Program-made: the position numbers and the translations under genes
Part shown: one piece after another, positions 25,351-38,591 of the stretch
Position numbering within the stretch: the first letter of the stretch is position 1
Layout of the letters: each line of letters begins with the position of its first letter
The notes under the pieces: model-generated
What the model was told of the DNA's origin: nothing
Seen by the model: only the letters and a program-made list of their open reading frames with translations
The model's database searches: none
From: Marsupella aquatica
Lineage: Eukaryota; Marchantiophyta
Length of the DNA: 64,000 nucleotides
NCBI GenBank assembly: GCA_973895155.1
Contig: OZ316897.1
Coordinates: 20,522,001 to 20,586,000 of the forward strand
Reading direction: 5' to 3'

Positions 25351-26614
25351 TTGTGGAAAAAAATAGTCATTAGCTTTGCTTTGGATGGAGAGACTGAAGG
25401 GCCCCCACAGTCTTGTAAGTGACATATACTATGTACGGCACCCTGCATAAGATGATAATCTTAATCTTAGTTTGTTTTTTTCAATCAATGAATGCAGCCA
25501 CATTTTGATGTGTGATTACCAGCTGGGGTCTTGTAAAGCCCCCCTTAGACCCACTCGTGAGATAGTCTAATGAGGGGACTACTCTCTAGCACTTAATTTT
25601 TCTTCTGACACATTTTGACCTGGAGAGTTTGGATTTCGTGTATGCAGGACATTGTCTGACGATGTGCCCCCAAATTCTTGTTATCACTAACTTGTTATCT
25701 GATTGTTCTTGTGCAGTGCTGAGCTCACAACAACCTGCTAGCGTGCAACTGCAAAGCTATCGGACAATCATGCGTGTCTGATTCTGTCAAAACTGATCAA
25801 ACACTGCTCTCGCATCGTTCTGACATTCATTCAATGACGTGATGAATGACATCAATTCTTAGCTCACGTTGAATTGAGCTATTGATGAATCTAGTCGGCT
25901 CAGCTGTAAAGGACGTGGTTGAGATCATCCGCTAAAGCAATCAAATGAGCAAAGCACCTGAAAGCTGACCATCAGCGACACTGGGGAAGGACTTCACCAC
26001 TCAAACTAAGTTCTCGAATATCAGCATTCAGGCTCCACTGCACTATTTTGGCTAACCCAAGAAAGTGCAGAATGCTTTTTAGTACAAGGTCAGCTCTTAG
26101 CTCCGAGGCTTGGAGGCAGGAAGGCAGGCAGGAAGGCCGCCTGGCTAGGGCGGTGGATTGATAGCTTTGCGGAGTGACGGCCATTCAGTATGAACACAAA
26201 GACGTAGAGAAGAAAGCCAATAATAATACCTTCTCATCATTTGTCCGGGATGAATCGATCAGTCGTGACGGCTGAGGGCAGGCTGCAGTGTATTTTTTTA
26301 GGAGTTTTTCTATTAGTCAGGGTGTCGAATGTCACCTGGTGCCAAAGAGAAAATTTAAAGCATGTGTCTTATCTTCTCCTTTTTTTAGATTCATATTTGA
26401 CTGTCAGAGTGTCTATACAAGAACTGGGGCAACAATTCCCTTTTTTCTATGTGTAATGATGCAATACTAATCTTTTAAATGTGGGAAAGTGTCAGGTTAG
26501 ACTTCACTTTATATGAACTTGGGGGCACAATTGAGCAAGTGTTTTTTATTAACCTGTCCCCAATCTATCCAATATTATTAAAATGTCCCCAAACAGAATT
26601 ACTTAGCAACCCGT

Positions 26615-26721
26615 CCCCCATTTTGTACTCAGGTCATGAACTTGGGGGCCCCCCATTTTGAACTCAGGTCATGAACTTGGGGGCCCCCCATTTTGAACTC
26701 AGGTCATGAACTTGGGGGCAG
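26615..26721 (+). repeat. 35-bp tandem repeat, 3 copies
   Basis: AGGTCATGAACTTGGGGGC starts at 26631, 26666 and 26701, with CCCCCATTTTGAACTC between copies. The unit shares ATGAACTTGGGGGC with the dispersed repeat at 25080, so it probably arose by local amplification of part of it. Confidence 0.92.
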
Positions 26722-29467
26722 AATCGAGCAATGTGTTTTGTATTAAACCTGCCCCCACAAACTACCCAATATGTATTTCTAAAATTTGTCATAGTTTGAG
26801 TAACATGACCGAGATACTTCGCAGGTGCCAATTAGAACCAAGACAGGAAAATCTCCCAAACGCATTTACCTATGCCAGAATAGACCATCACATTTGACAA
26901 AGAGCTCCAACAAGGTTTTTCTTCCCCATATGGTCTTAAATTTTTTTTTATATTATCATATATATAGAGAGAGAGAGATAAATCAACCAAACAATATCCT
27001 TTCAACTAGCCAAGACTAGTGTGAGGATACACATTCAAAAAGAAAGAAAAGTAGCTTGTCTTGCAGATCTATGTACTAAGAACCCAGCCAAACCATGCTA
27101 AACAAATCAAATGATGTACAGCTGTCATTAAGGAAGCTTATCGCGCGATACCATTCGAGGGGCCTTACAAAGACTCTTGGCAACAAAGCCAACGGAAATG
27201 TACAAAAGCATGTTCGCCCCTTGGTTTGCCCAATGCATGGTGAACAATATGTTTTCACTCAGATGAGGTTTGGCTGGTACTTCTATCACACTTCTCACTA
27301 TTTGTAAACATTGTGATCAATGTGGAAACATTCTAATTGTGAAGTGTCATTTCTTGCTGGTGCGGCATGACAAACTGCTGTTTCAACACTGTAACCACTT
27401 GTAGACTAACCATTGTGTTGGCAAACAAAAGTGGGTTCTACAAATGATTTTTTCCTATAAGGATTGAAAAATTGTGAGTAAAGAAATTCTGACACAAATG
27501 GTAGCATGGGGGGGCTGTGAGGTCTGTACCTTGGGAAAAGATTGAAGCTCTTTATCCATGGGGAGAGAAAGTATGTCCAGGAGGTCCACTACTGTACGTA
27601 TCTTAGTCTAATTGTGGGTATCAAAAGTTAATACTGTAGGTCCATCCGAGTTGCATGGTCAAATGCTGATATCTCAGACCATCAACATCTAATATTCAAT
27701 TTTGATTTTTTCTTAGACAATGCAAGAGGCTGACTGGACGAGCAACCATCCCATACAATTGTCATGATGACTGTGTTTTCATTAGGAAAACGTGTGGGGG
27801 TTGATATTGTAGGACCTTGACCTAGGGAATCCCCAAGGGAGACCAAGATTTCTTTTGGCTCCTAAAGCTATGAGCATACCAAGGATATAAAAATTTAGGA
27901 TAAGTCAAACGTACGTTTCAGAAAGGTCTAGTAGATACGCAGGTTTTGATGACCTTCCCATAAGTCATCTATCTTGTCAAATGTTGTGGTCTTCCGAGCT
28001 GGTTCCATTTAGCATAAGTTTCTCAAGCACAGAATAACCGATGCTTCCAGAAATGCCACTTGTTGCTCCTAGATTGCAAACGGGTCAAACAAGGACCAGG
28101 ATGACAAAGGTTTAAAGATGTCAATTAAAGAGTTGTTGTCACATTCAACTCTTGCCATGTGGTAGATGAGCTGAAAGACATGCAAGCAATATTGAAATTC
28201 ATGTTTTTGTGTTGGATGAAGATTGCTGATTGCTGATCCTATTGGCAGGAATGTTGTGGTTGCCGCCCATGTGCCTGGCCATGTTGTAGCTAAAGCTGCC
28301 TGGCTCAAAGAGGAGGCCTATTCAGTTTCTTACCTGGGAAATAGTTTCTACACTTAAATTGCTATGGAGGTCTTTGGTGTACTCCACCCTAGGTTTCACC
28401 AGTTCATGCATTTGGGCTTGAGTGTGTGGCTTTTTGTACTGAGCAGAAGCCCTATCCCCCCTGTTTCAGTCCTTATTGCCTTCTTTGGAAAGTGGGTATT
28501 GGTTGCACTTGAGAAGGCTTGCACCATTCTTCATAGAGCCAAGGAACTTGGTTTAGGGCCTCTACACAGATTCCCCTTTGTAACCCTCCTAGGTGGTTTA
28601 CTCCTGCTGGAGCTCTACCATGTTTTTCCATAATCCACCCAGTAGGAATTCTAGTTCATGGCTTCTTAGTGGACTTTTTATTGTTGTGCATGTGGGGGAC
28701 TCCTTGGCTTGTTGGACCTTTTGGGTCACCTTGGGGTCTTTCCCTCTCAGGGGTCTCACTATATAGAGACAGCACCCCCCCACCCCCCAATCACATGCAA
28801 CATTTTCCGGCCCCTACTAATTAAAGTATATTTACCCCTATTAGGACCCCTACTCATTGGAATATGCTCAAAATCTTGGAATTGAGATTTAGACCTAAAT
28901 TTTCCTTATTAAAAATTCCCCAAAAGAAATTGTGCTGCAGCACATGTTTCCCATTCCTAACTCTTGGCTGACCAAGAACAAGGGTGGCGCTACTGGCCCA
29001 AGAGCAAGGGAAAAGCTAACCAAAAACAAGGGCCCGGCCAAAGTGTGAAGCTGTTGACTAGTATTTTTGTGACATTTCCTTGCCTCCTCGTAGCTAGTCA
29101 ACCATAACAAGCATAGATGACTTAGGTAGGGTCAACGTAACCATAAGAAGCATAGGTAGCTTAGGTCCAACCAGAGTCTGCTAATTGTAGGTACTTGTCA
29201 TCCATGATGTATATTCACATTTCTTTAAGCCTTGGAGGATTGGTGAGATGACAGCTCACTTGTATAAGCTTGAAAGTTAGTTTGAGCTACTTTGTAATTG
29301 GGCTCTTTCTCTAACTTGGGAAATGTGTCCGTCATTAATCCTAAATCACCAGAATCATCTCATCTTGCTTGTGTGCCTGGATCCGAGGGTTTTTGCACAT
29401 GGTAAACGAATGGCAGGGCATGAGTATGATAGTACTTAAATCTATGGGGTGAATGGTTTTTCAAGGA

Positions 29468-29762
29468 TAAAAAACTTGATTACCAAAAGCTGACCCCTCC
29501 ACTAGAGGATAGATGATAATTCTGGCGCAAGCACCTATGCAGGGTAGCCCACAAGGGGGTCTTACCCAGTACCAGGAGGGAGAGAGTGTTGGACCAGAGC
29601 CCCAAAACCTACTAGCCAGGGGCTGAGAAAAAACCAGGACTCCCACAACTACATCCTCCACCCACACACACCTACTCTCCGCAATCCTTTGCATGTGGAG
29701 GGGGGATTGAACCTAGGACCTCTCAATTCTAGGCTCATCCCCTGGCCAACTGACCAGTGCCA
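29468..29762 (-). mobile_element. Probable tRNA-derived SINE
   Basis: Read on the minus strand, the head contains an A-box-like TGGCCAGGGG (about 29747-29738) and a B-box-like GGTTCAATCCC (29713-29703), spaced as in a tRNA-derived RNA polymerase III promoter. A ~230-bp non-coding body follows, ending in a T-rich tail (GTTTTTTATCC). This layout is that of a plant SINE. I could not find a clean target-site duplication, so both ends are approximate. Confidence 0.5.
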
Positions 29763-30670
29763 GTGACTCTTAAAGCCCTTCTCTGATGTTAGTATGTATT
29801 CAATTTGCAAGGCAGTTATAGGCAACCTAAAGCATTTTCACTCTTTACCTTTTTACCATTTACCTCTTTACCATTTTCACCTTTTTACCTTTTGCACTCT
29901 TCTTTGGCGTTTGGTGTTGTGCACTTGGACCTTGCTTTTTCTTCATAGTACTTTGTCTGACCCTATTGTGTAAATAATCTCGTAGTGTCACTTTCTTTGA
30001 GGATGGCAATGTTCCCAGAAAAGTACCTCTGCCAGCGTGTCCTCAGGCTTTATTCAGGACAATGCCCTACTGAGAGCACTCTACTATACACAACAATGAC
30101 AAAATGTTTGGTGTCTTCTGGAGGTTGTTTGCTCGCTACTACTGTAGTTACCCAAGTAAGAAGATGCTAAAGCAAAGAAGGCATGAAGGGAAAACAAACA
30201 TTCATGCTAAAGGCAATTAAAGCAAAAACACACAACGAAAAAGGCATCCCCAATAAATAGGGTTCGTGCTTTGCTCACAGCCCCACAGGGATGAAGCTGC
30301 TCCCTATGGCATCACATTTTGAGCTCCCTTGGGCCATGCACCAGAGACATTCTAGTGAGCTCGTCCCGATGGAGCAAAGGTAATTGTGGCGTGCAAGCAA
30401 ACTGAGAAAACATTTCTATTGGGAGGAAAACAATATGGTGTTAAAGCCCCACTGGCCCCCATGCAACACGGTGGATCCATGTTCCTAAAATAAGATCAAA
30501 ATATTCTCACTTTTTTGTCCTCCCCAAACCTGATGTCCAGTGGCAGTGCAAGAGAAGAAAACCTCACTTTGCTAGCTAACCAAAACCTGGTTAGTAAACC
30601 CCAATTTGGGGACCCGGTAAGTTTGCGGACTCCTCTTTTGGCTAGCAAACTACCATAGGTAGTCATATGG
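29763..30670. other. Intergenic DNA
   Basis: No gene was recognised. The part around 30540-30660 contains ACCTGGTTAGTAAACC-CAATTTGGGGAC, the same phrases that are amplified just downstream at 30860 and 30960. A diverged reverse copy lies near 53405-53480. Confidence 0.5.
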
Positions 30671-30850
30671 AGCCTAAAAGACATTAGGAACCCCTCGTAC
30701 TCACTTTGCTAGCTAACTTGCCACTAGCTAAGTCTAAACGACAATAGGAACCCCTCATACTTACTTTGCTAGCTAACTGGCCACTAGCTAAGTCTCAAAG
30801 ACGATAGGAACCCCTCATACTCACTTTACTAGCTAACTTAGTTCCTAGCT
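30671..30850 (+). repeat. 60-bp tandem repeat, 3 copies
   Basis: AGGAACCCCTC-TAC-TACTTT begins at 30686, 30746 and 30806, an exact 60-bp period, with CACTAGCTAAGTCT phrases between copies. A fourth isolated phrase, AGGAACCCCTCATAG, lies at about 31116. Confidence 0.93.
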
Positions 30851-31033
30851 ATACAAAACCTGGTTAGTAAACCTCAATTTGGGGACTCCTCTTTTTTTTG
30901 CCTTGAAAACCAAAAGCAGCCCATCCAAGATAGCTAACTTAGTTCCTAACTATACAAAACCTGGTTAGTAAACCTCAATTTGGGGACTCCTCTTTTTTTT
31001 TGCCTTGAAAACCAAAAGCAGCCCATCCAAGAG
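30831..31033 (+). repeat. 101-bp tandem duplication (2 copies)
   Basis: AGCTAACTTAGTTCCTA begins at 30831 and 30932. The following ACAAAACCTGGTTAGTAAAC to CCATCCAAGA sequence is repeated with only a T-run length difference and single-base changes. It overlaps the last unit of the 60-bp array. Confidence 0.93.
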
Positions 31034-31098
31034 GGTAGACGTCTGTAGGGCAGCCACAAGCCCATCCAAGAGGGTAGATGTCTGTAGGGCAGCCAAAG
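31021..31098 (+). repeat. 39-bp tandem duplication (2 copies)
   Basis: GCCCATCCAAGAGGGTAGA followed by GTCTGTAGGGCAGCCA begins at 31021 and 31060. It starts inside the end of the preceding 101-bp duplication, so three tandem events of different period overlap here. Confidence 0.92.
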
Positions 31099-34000
31099 GG
31101 GACGATACCCAGGGGAGGAACCCCTCATAGGCTCATACTCTCTTTGCCGGCAAAATTAAAATTCCTGTCTAACTGCATCAAACAAATACGTCCGGCAGGA
31201 CATACCTGCTCCACCCAACACAAGCCGTGAGATGGCTTTTTGGGGAGGTAGAATCTGACGAAATTCCGATCTCAAAATAGGCTCATACGAGCAAACCGTC
31301 CGACATCCAGCTATGTTGTCAAAGAATGAACTAAAAGCGCAAAAGAGATGCGCCCATTTCATGGGGTTTGCCTATGCAGTCTTTCAGTCAACGCGAAAGG
31401 CCAAAAGTGGATGACGGATTGGGCGTCTGTGGACAGAATTTGAACACTCAGCTCAAACGCTGGGTTCTTCGAGTTTCTTTGATTATTGAATGCCCGGACA
31501 CTTACCGGTTTGGTGCGCGCGTGCGTTTATTTTTGGGCAGTCGATCCACCAAGAGTTCACTCCATGGTTTTTGGGTACATAAATTTGTATTTCTGTCAAT
31601 CTAAAGTAGTAAAGTGACTCAAGAGTGTCACTTGTTGTTCTAAAGATAGACTGCCGACCACATATCTTTTGAACGAAAGTTAAACTAATATAAATCCCTC
31701 GAATGAAAGAGCCAAAGTTGGGGCATATTTTGAACACAGCTGGTGGTGTTGCGTAAGTTCTATACAAAATAAGAATTTCACATTTAACTGGGCCCACTGC
31801 TCACTTTGCCATGTAAAATGGTAGATACCATACCTTTCCCCAGCTCTTGGAAAGTCATTCGCAACGTTTCAACTCATTTGAAGGTCCCAATTAATCTAAA
31901 AACAGGACGTAACTAGGCAAGGGACCCACAAGTTCCTGTCAAGCTACCATATTCACAAGAAGTAGGTACTTACCTTTGGTACCAATCTCACGCGTAGTAC
32001 AGTCTGCTCTGATCACACCCACAATTCAACTCGAAGCAAACCCACAATTGTTTTTGTTTGCGCAAGCGTTTGAAGAATAAAATTAAACTATATTATCGTG
32101 AGCAGCATGCTCTAAAAGTGACCCTGCCATGATTGTCAGATGTCTAATTTGTTGTTTGACTGGGACACTGGGTCGCTTGGACAGTGAACTCTCCTATGAT
32201 TGTCAGATCTCATCCCTGTTGCTTGACTGGTGAACAGTATCTTGGACAAAGTTCGATTGTCCTGGAGAGAAGATTAAGCGACATTTTGTGTTTTCAGAGT
32301 TTGGACTGTATAGCAGCTGTGATTCCGTGAAGAAACGTTCCCAGGTAGCTTCAATCCGTCATGCTTTATCCCAACACAGGGCCATGAAATGTTTCGAACA
32401 GTCACGATTTCAGTTCATAAGCTGCGGTAACAATTTGAATCAATTTTTTCCAATCCCCGCTCGTACTACAACGTCGGCAAGACCTTCAAACTTAGTACAT
32501 AGATTGGAATTGGCAATTAAGATTCGAAGAACCATTACAAAAGAATGGGAGCAACATCAAACCTCGCCTGATTCTATTGAAGTCGCTACGATTCCAGCAA
32601 GTATTTATGTCAAGTTAGGTTTTTCCATGTAGAAAAGAGCGAATGTATAATTTCGGCGTTTTTTGCACGTTTGATTTGAAGGAATGAACGTGATAGCGAA
32701 TGAATGTGAAGTCGGGTGTGAAGTCAGGATCGCTGGCTGATTACTTCGATCAATGTAAACCACCTCGCATCTGTCAATTTCGTTTGTGTATGTCATGATT
32801 TGCATGCTTAGCGTTTGGCACTGTCGGTTGTCTGCGCACATGCGAGCGTCACTCTCGGTCGACCCATCATGTCGACGGGCTTGCCTCTTTACAAGGTTTC
32901 AGGCGAGGGAACGACCTGCAGCTACTCAATAGACCGTGCCTCTAAAACTATTCGTTGCAGAGGGGCATCTGTCGAAAGGTTTCTTGGAATGACACTGATG
33001 GTGTAAACAATTCACAATCATGACGTCGACACGGGACCCAGTTGGTGTGTGCCATAATCCAAAAGCTTGGTAATCCGATAAGCTGCTGAACAGCAACACT
33101 CAGAATCACCAATTTCAGCAAACATCAGCTCTGGTTACGGACGAATGACAGCCTATATTCAATTCCTGCATCTCACAAGTAACAAAATTCGATGGATTTG
33201 GACATGTGAAACAGAACGTGGACCATGAAGTCAGGATGATGTGGTTAGTCCACGAAATGCACGCTTGCAGTATAATGCCCTGCTCTGGTTTCATTATGGT
33301 CCTTGCTTGCACATGCCCTCCTTCCTGGCCAGGCTTGAACAAAGCGCCATGTTTCTTTGCAATACCCGCAGTCTGATGTTCGGAAATGCGCTTTCTCGTC
33401 GTTGCAATTTCACATCGAGACATCGAGTCAACGTCTACCCGGTAAGTCCTACACGACTGGGAATCTTTCGAATTCACTAAAAACATTCATCAAAATTGGA
33501 CCCCGTCGGTCGCAATTTCACCGTCAGTAACACTGCGAGGTCATCTATGTCATTCTACTATTGTACAACTTGCTCTTCCTGTTCTGGACTGGAACGAATA
33601 TCACTTTCGGTTACATTCCCAAAAGTTTCTACCCTCAGTTCTACGCTGCCGTCGACACAGAAAGGAACACATCATTCTATGAACTTTAACACTGTTAGAA
33701 TAATACAACGATTGCAATATTTTCATGGCGCATACAATCCAGCTCTTGTTGTCCTGTAGCTCCCAAGCCCATCGCGCAAGGAGGAAACAGACGTGGTCCT
33801 GTACTTTCCACTTATGCAAGTGTCAACAAAAGCAAAGCCAAACTAGAGGCCGAGACCTGGATTTGTACCATTCCTCTCTTCCAGAACAAGGAACTCAGCT
33901 ACAATAGAAAGCGGGATCTTTCTTTCTGCAAGCTTCCACGCAGGTCCTGGAGTTAGCTGAGCTCTAATCACGTGCAAGGGTTGGTGCGTGCTTGTGGGGG

Positions 34001-34775
34001 AGGTCTCGACAGTCACAGCGTCGAGATCATTCTATTCACCAGCAGAGCATGTGTCCCACCAACTTCATCATTGAGCTACAAAATAGATTTCCGGGCAATA
34101 CCGCAGAGATAAATTTTCGTCCACATACTCAAAACATTATCTACATGTAACAAGTTAGATCCTGACAGACGGATTGCTCATTCACGTAGCTGTGGAGCTA
34201 GCTTGTCGGCCTATCTCATGCAGATCAGAGATCCCATCTGTCATACTTGGCGTAGTCAGATTATTACAGTCATGCAATAAAGTGAAACCCCCAATGTCAC
34301 GTGTGCTACAGGCCTCAACAGGCAAACTTCGCGGATCATGACGGTGCTTGTCTTCCATTTATCCATTGTCTGCTGCTCGAACAGGCATATGCCAGTTTCC
34401 CATGCAGTCAGCTGCAAAAGGTTTTCACTTTTTCTCGCTGAATTTAATCGTCATCAGTATTAGCAGATCTGAGCAACTCGCTGTAGAGTTTTGCATCGAT
34501 TGCTCCGCTGGTTCAAAGAGTGGCTCAGTTGTGTGCACGACGTTCTGATGATCTGATCGTCTGTGCAGAGTGAATGAGCCGCTTTTATACCAATAAGTTT
34601 TGAATATTGGTGGACACATTGTGGATTGGTGAACACCTGGCATGTGTGCTGGCACTGTTTTTCTTAAGTTATTTTTTCCAGTATTTTCCCAAAGAAGTTA
34701 GCACTACTGATAATTTTCCCAGTATTTTCCCAAAGAAGTGAGGGAGCCATCACTTTCGTCTGAATTTTTTAAAAT
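31099..34775. other. Intergenic DNA left of the LTR element
   Basis: No recognisable gene. The longest frames (32288-32632 plus; 33115-33486 minus) carry no family motif and overlap frames on the other strand. A small duplication of TTTTCCCAGTATTTTCCC-like sequence lies at 34675-34740, just outside the LTR element. Confidence 0.5.
32129..32240 (+). repeat. Diverged 67-bp duplication
   Basis: ATGATTGTCAGAT begins at 32129 and 32196. Each is followed by T-T-GTTG-TTGACTGG. Confidence 0.75.
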
Positions 34776-34917
34776 TGTTATACCCTAACTAGACTCCATG
34801 GTTACCTTAACTATAGTTACCGTATAAGATAACTCGGACGGAGACTATATAAAGAGATGCACCCATTCATTCTATAGAGAGGAATCTCATTATCATTTCT
34901 CGCATCATTCCTCAACA
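34776..34917 (+). repeat. 5' LTR (142 bp)
   Basis: It begins TGTTATACCC and ends CCTCAACA. It contains a TATA box (CTATATAAAGAG) about 60 bp from its 3' end, the likely promoter of the element. Confidence 0.93.
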
Positions 34918-34940
34918 CGTTATCAGCACGACTCTAGACC
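34918..34940 (+). other. Candidate primer-binding site
   Basis: CGTTATCAGCACGACTCT follows the 5' LTR directly. GTTATCAGCACGA after a copia-like LTR is a pattern I associate with plant Ty1/copia elements. I could not match it to a specific tRNA, so the primer is not assigned. Confidence 0.5.
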
Positions 34941-35039
34941 AACTGAGCTTGATCATGAATTTTTTTTTAAGAATTTCCCTATGGCTATGATAAATGAATG
35001 TTCTCTTAAGAATTTCCAAGTTATGGAGGCACTAGTATT

Positions 35040-35620
35040 TTAGGGCCATTATCCGATAGCTATTCCGTCAGATCCCTTCGGAAACTTCATTTTGGAAAAA
35101 TCAACTATCCGATGTAACCCGCTTCGCAATATCCCATCCAATCCTCATCGGACATCAACCATCGGACTTACTTTGGACTTTCCGTTGCTGATGCCGACGG
35201 ACTTTCCGATTCCAACCCATTCGCAAACCTACACATCCGATCCAATACGTATCAGACACCAACAAACACACCTGTCTCAAAACGACCACTGTCCGATAGT
35301 AATGGTATGGGATAGTTCCATAGTTTTTGCTACGTACATTGCGATGCGTGGAGTATCGGAGTTTACGATATGGTTAGTATCGGAGTTTGCCTCTGGAGAA
35401 TTATCGGATGTTGCGTTAGACCTGGTATCGGATATTGCAATGTAATGAGGTTTGGAAAATCCAATGACGGTGCCATCGGACACATTGTTTTGATGTTTTG
35501 GTTTTGTTGGAGGGGTCCGATGCGAAAAGGATCGGATGCTGCGAAGGGGATTGAAACGGAACGACCGATGAAGGTGCAAACGGACATCATAACGGATGGC
35601 TTTGTTACAATAGCTAGGGT
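35040..35620. repeat. CACTA left sub-terminal repeats
   Basis: Around twenty ATCGGA, TCCGAT or close variants occur in both orientations within about 580 bp of the left terminus. In En/Spm-type elements such arrays are the binding sites for the element's own regulatory protein. The same motif recurs around 37140-37240 and 38530-38720, flanking the minus-strand gene. Confidence 0.85.
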
Positions 35621-36030
35621 TTCATGGGTGGTTATTTTGGGTTTGAGAACATCAACCAATATATTACGGTCCAAAGGAGGCTCAAAACATGTGGTCAAAA
35701 TCTCATATTGAAAAAGGGGATGACCCCGATATGTACAGAATGGAATGGGCCTACCTAGTAGACCCATCTCGACGACTGTTTGCTCCATGGGAACACCTAA
35801 ATGGAGCACTGAGTAGAGACTACACTCCATGGCACCTGCTAAGATCTAATCAAAGCTACCAGACCTACCTACACGGCACTAACCTCTAAAAAGGTGTGTT
35901 CCGTCCCTTCTTCTTCTTGTGGCGAGAGCGAAGCTGGGGAACAGGTGCGGGATCCACAACCGGTGGAGCCACCTGCTGACCAGATGGTGGGTCTAATCCT
36001 GTCCTACCCCCTGACCCACTAGATGCACCG

Positions 36031-38330
36031 CTAGGCACGGTAGAAGTCCCACCAACCCCTGACACAGTAGAGTGAAAGGAGGCCTCGCCCCCCGGCAGAC
36101 CTACTAGAGTGATGAGAGGCTGCGGCTGCAGATGATGCATGTGGCCCATGCCGTGCTGTACTGCCACCTGACTCACGAGATGGCGCTAGAACCCTAGAGC
36201 CACCATCGTCCAAGTCACCACTGCCTCGACAAGGGGGGCTAGGTGCAACAGATACTCCTCGACGAGGGGGGCTAGGTGCACCAGATACTCCTCGACGAGG
36301 GGGGTTAGGTGCAGAGCATACTCCTGAGCGATGGTGTGGGCCTGCACCACCTCTACTACCCCCTGAAGGCCCCGGCCTCACAGCCCGCGATGCTCCCCGT
36401 GACTGATGAGAGCTCACACCATCAACAGCATGTGACCCACCTCCCCTCCCTTCCAATGTGAGGGTAACATGAGGTATCTGGGCAGTAGGGGCAACTATAG
36501 GAACAGTCTGGGCAACTATAGGAACAGCCCGGGAAACTCTAGGAATAGTCGCGGTAGCTCTAGGCTCCCTCTGCAACCCTGCCTCAGATGCTGAGTCCTC
36601 ATCATCTGACTCCCCAGACCCCTCCTCCTCCTCCTGCACATTACAATTAATTAAAGTAAGGAACTTGGTCAAAACTCTACAAATGTAGCAATGCTCTAGC
36701 TAAGGAAAACATTATCCCAACTTAGGTAGGGGGAGGAAACAATTACCTCTCCCAGCTCTTCCTCAATCTGTCGCTTTAGAGCACGGGGTCCATCCCTTGC
36801 TGCTAGTTCCCTCTCTTTTGGATCAATGGGACGACCATACTCCCTCTCCTGACATTTCAAAATTAAAAGACCACTTCAGCACAATAAATTTAGTTTCAAC
36901 CATAAAATCCACTCCCTATACCAAACTTCTCCCTCTCAAAACTCTATGCCTTCTATAACTTCTATAACTTACTTCACCCCTAGCAAATACTCTAAACCCT
37001 AAAAAAATCACAAGTGAACTCAAGAAGGGGTCCATTCCGGAATTTCATGCAAGTCAAGCATCCCTATCCTATGCAATCAAAAAAAACCTAAACCCTACCC
37101 GTTTTAAACAAAATAAACCCAAATTCACTCGAAATATACTCGTTCCGATGCAGCATCCGATGTGGATTCTATCGGACTGCTATCGGACCCCTCATCCGCT
37201 AAATTTGAATATTACTATGTCCGATGCGGGTTCCGATGCGGGTTACAATGAACAAACATCGAACTTAACAGTCCCAAGAGCAAAACAAGGGGGATCGGAA
37301 CGTGATAAAGCAAAACGGGACAACCAAAATGTTCACTCTTCGCAAGAGAAGTCAGGTGGTCAGGGAGAGGAGCAAGGGAGGAGGGAGCTAGGAGGGAGGA
37401 GGGAGGAGCCACTTACAAACTCGGCCTTCAATCGATTGGAGCCGCCTTGCCCCATCCGGTGAGTCACAATGGGCCTCTCTTCTACTCGCTTCAATGCTGC
37501 TATGATGTTTGCAGGAGGTTTTTGAAGTCTTGCTGCTTGAGCTGCCCACTGTCAAAGGTTCAGTTGGAGGGGGCCATGTCAATATCCTCCCCGGCAGCTC
37601 GCTTTTCTTCTGCAATCCTGATTTTGTTCTCCCAATGTCGTCTCTTTAGCCAGGCTCGAACAGAGAGCTCCTCCTCAAGCCAAGCTGTCCATGAATCCTG
37701 GGGAATCACATCTGGACACTGGTGCTCCCTGACCACCTCTGCATCTATTGGCAAATCAGTAAGGTAATCCCTCATCTTCTCCCGCACATGATTCCTTGCA
37801 TCTGAAACAGAGGCTGAAATTCGACTGTTTAGAAATCTGTCTTCAAGGTGGGCTCCGTTCTTGAATCTTTCTTTGATCTGCTCCCGAACCCTGGTCCTCT
37901 CCTCCTCTGTTTTCTTACCCCAGTAGTCTAGTGGCCCAAAATTTGCCCTACCAACCTGCAAGAATTGGCTGCGGAACAAATTGTAGCTCCTAGGCATTGG
38001 AGCCCCACCTGAATTGATAGCCAGCTCAGGTTGCAGAGCCCTCTCAGCCTTCCTTCGCCTTTGCTCCTCAACTCGCAGCCTCTCTGCCTCCCTAGCTTCT
38101 CTTCGAAGCTTTTTCTCCCTTTTCCGAGGAGAGAGAGCCTCCTCACCATTTGGCCTAGCCCTCTCTGCCTCCTTTCTCTTCTTCCTTGCCTCTTTCTCTG
38201 CTGCGAGGCCTGCTGCAGCAGCCTTCTCTGCCTCACCTTTTGAGGCATCAAGCAAAACCTGAAGCACCGGGACTACTCTTGCTGCATCCTCCACTGAAAG
38301 CCCTGCCTTGGCCACAAACAACTCCCTCAT
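36031..38330 (-). CDS. CACTA second gene, multi-exon protein of unknown function
   Basis: The first segment is open from an ATG at 38330 to a stop at 37560 (256 codons). It has an Ala/Lys/Arg/Glu-rich, probably coiled-coil stretch at about residues 40-105, then a more ordered region with NLFRSQFLQ, LDYWGKKTEEERTRVREQIK and SWTAWLEEELSVRAWLKRRH. Three further exons are supported by splice signals and open frames: 37548-37417 (44 codons, with RMGQGGSNRLKAEF), 36848-36747 (34 codons, with PRALKRQIEEELGE) and 36633 onwards (acidic start, then Pro/Ser/Arg-rich with three 11-residue repeats). The join between segments one and two is unresolved: no clear donor precedes the stop, so there may be a mutation. 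The position suits a TnpA-like DNA-binding partner of the transposase, but I see no diagnostic domain. The 3' end may extend to 35886 in another frame ending RSRHKKKKGRNTPF. Confidence 0.65.
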
Positions 38331-38591
38331 TATCTCCTCATATGGCCGGGATGGCCCAGCCCCGTCACCCCATCACCCGATCCTCCTTCCCCCACCATCT
38401 GTCCTCCTTCCCGAGCTCCTCCCCTCTCGGCCTTAGAAAATTTTCTGAAATGACTGATGTGCGAAGGAAGCCCCGTAGTGTGCGCCTTCGCAAGCGTATC
38501 GGGATTTACGGATTTCAAATTTTGAATCAAGTCCGATTGTTTTCGCTTCGGAACGTCCGTAGCGTATAGTATCGAATGTCAAATCGGACCT

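Larger units (their letters stand above)
24419..29467. other. Intergenic DNA with dispersed repeats
   Basis: No convincing gene. The frames at 24903-25157 and 28364-28633 have no recognisable family motif. Poly-T runs, GGGGGC-ACAAT phrases and a short TATATATAGAGAGAGAGA microsatellite near 26960 are present. Confidence 0.45.

Noticed and set aside
30671-31098. CRISPR-like alternation of repeats
   Set aside because: Only two or three copies per unit, periods differ, units are contiguous without unique spacers, and the genome is eukaryotic.
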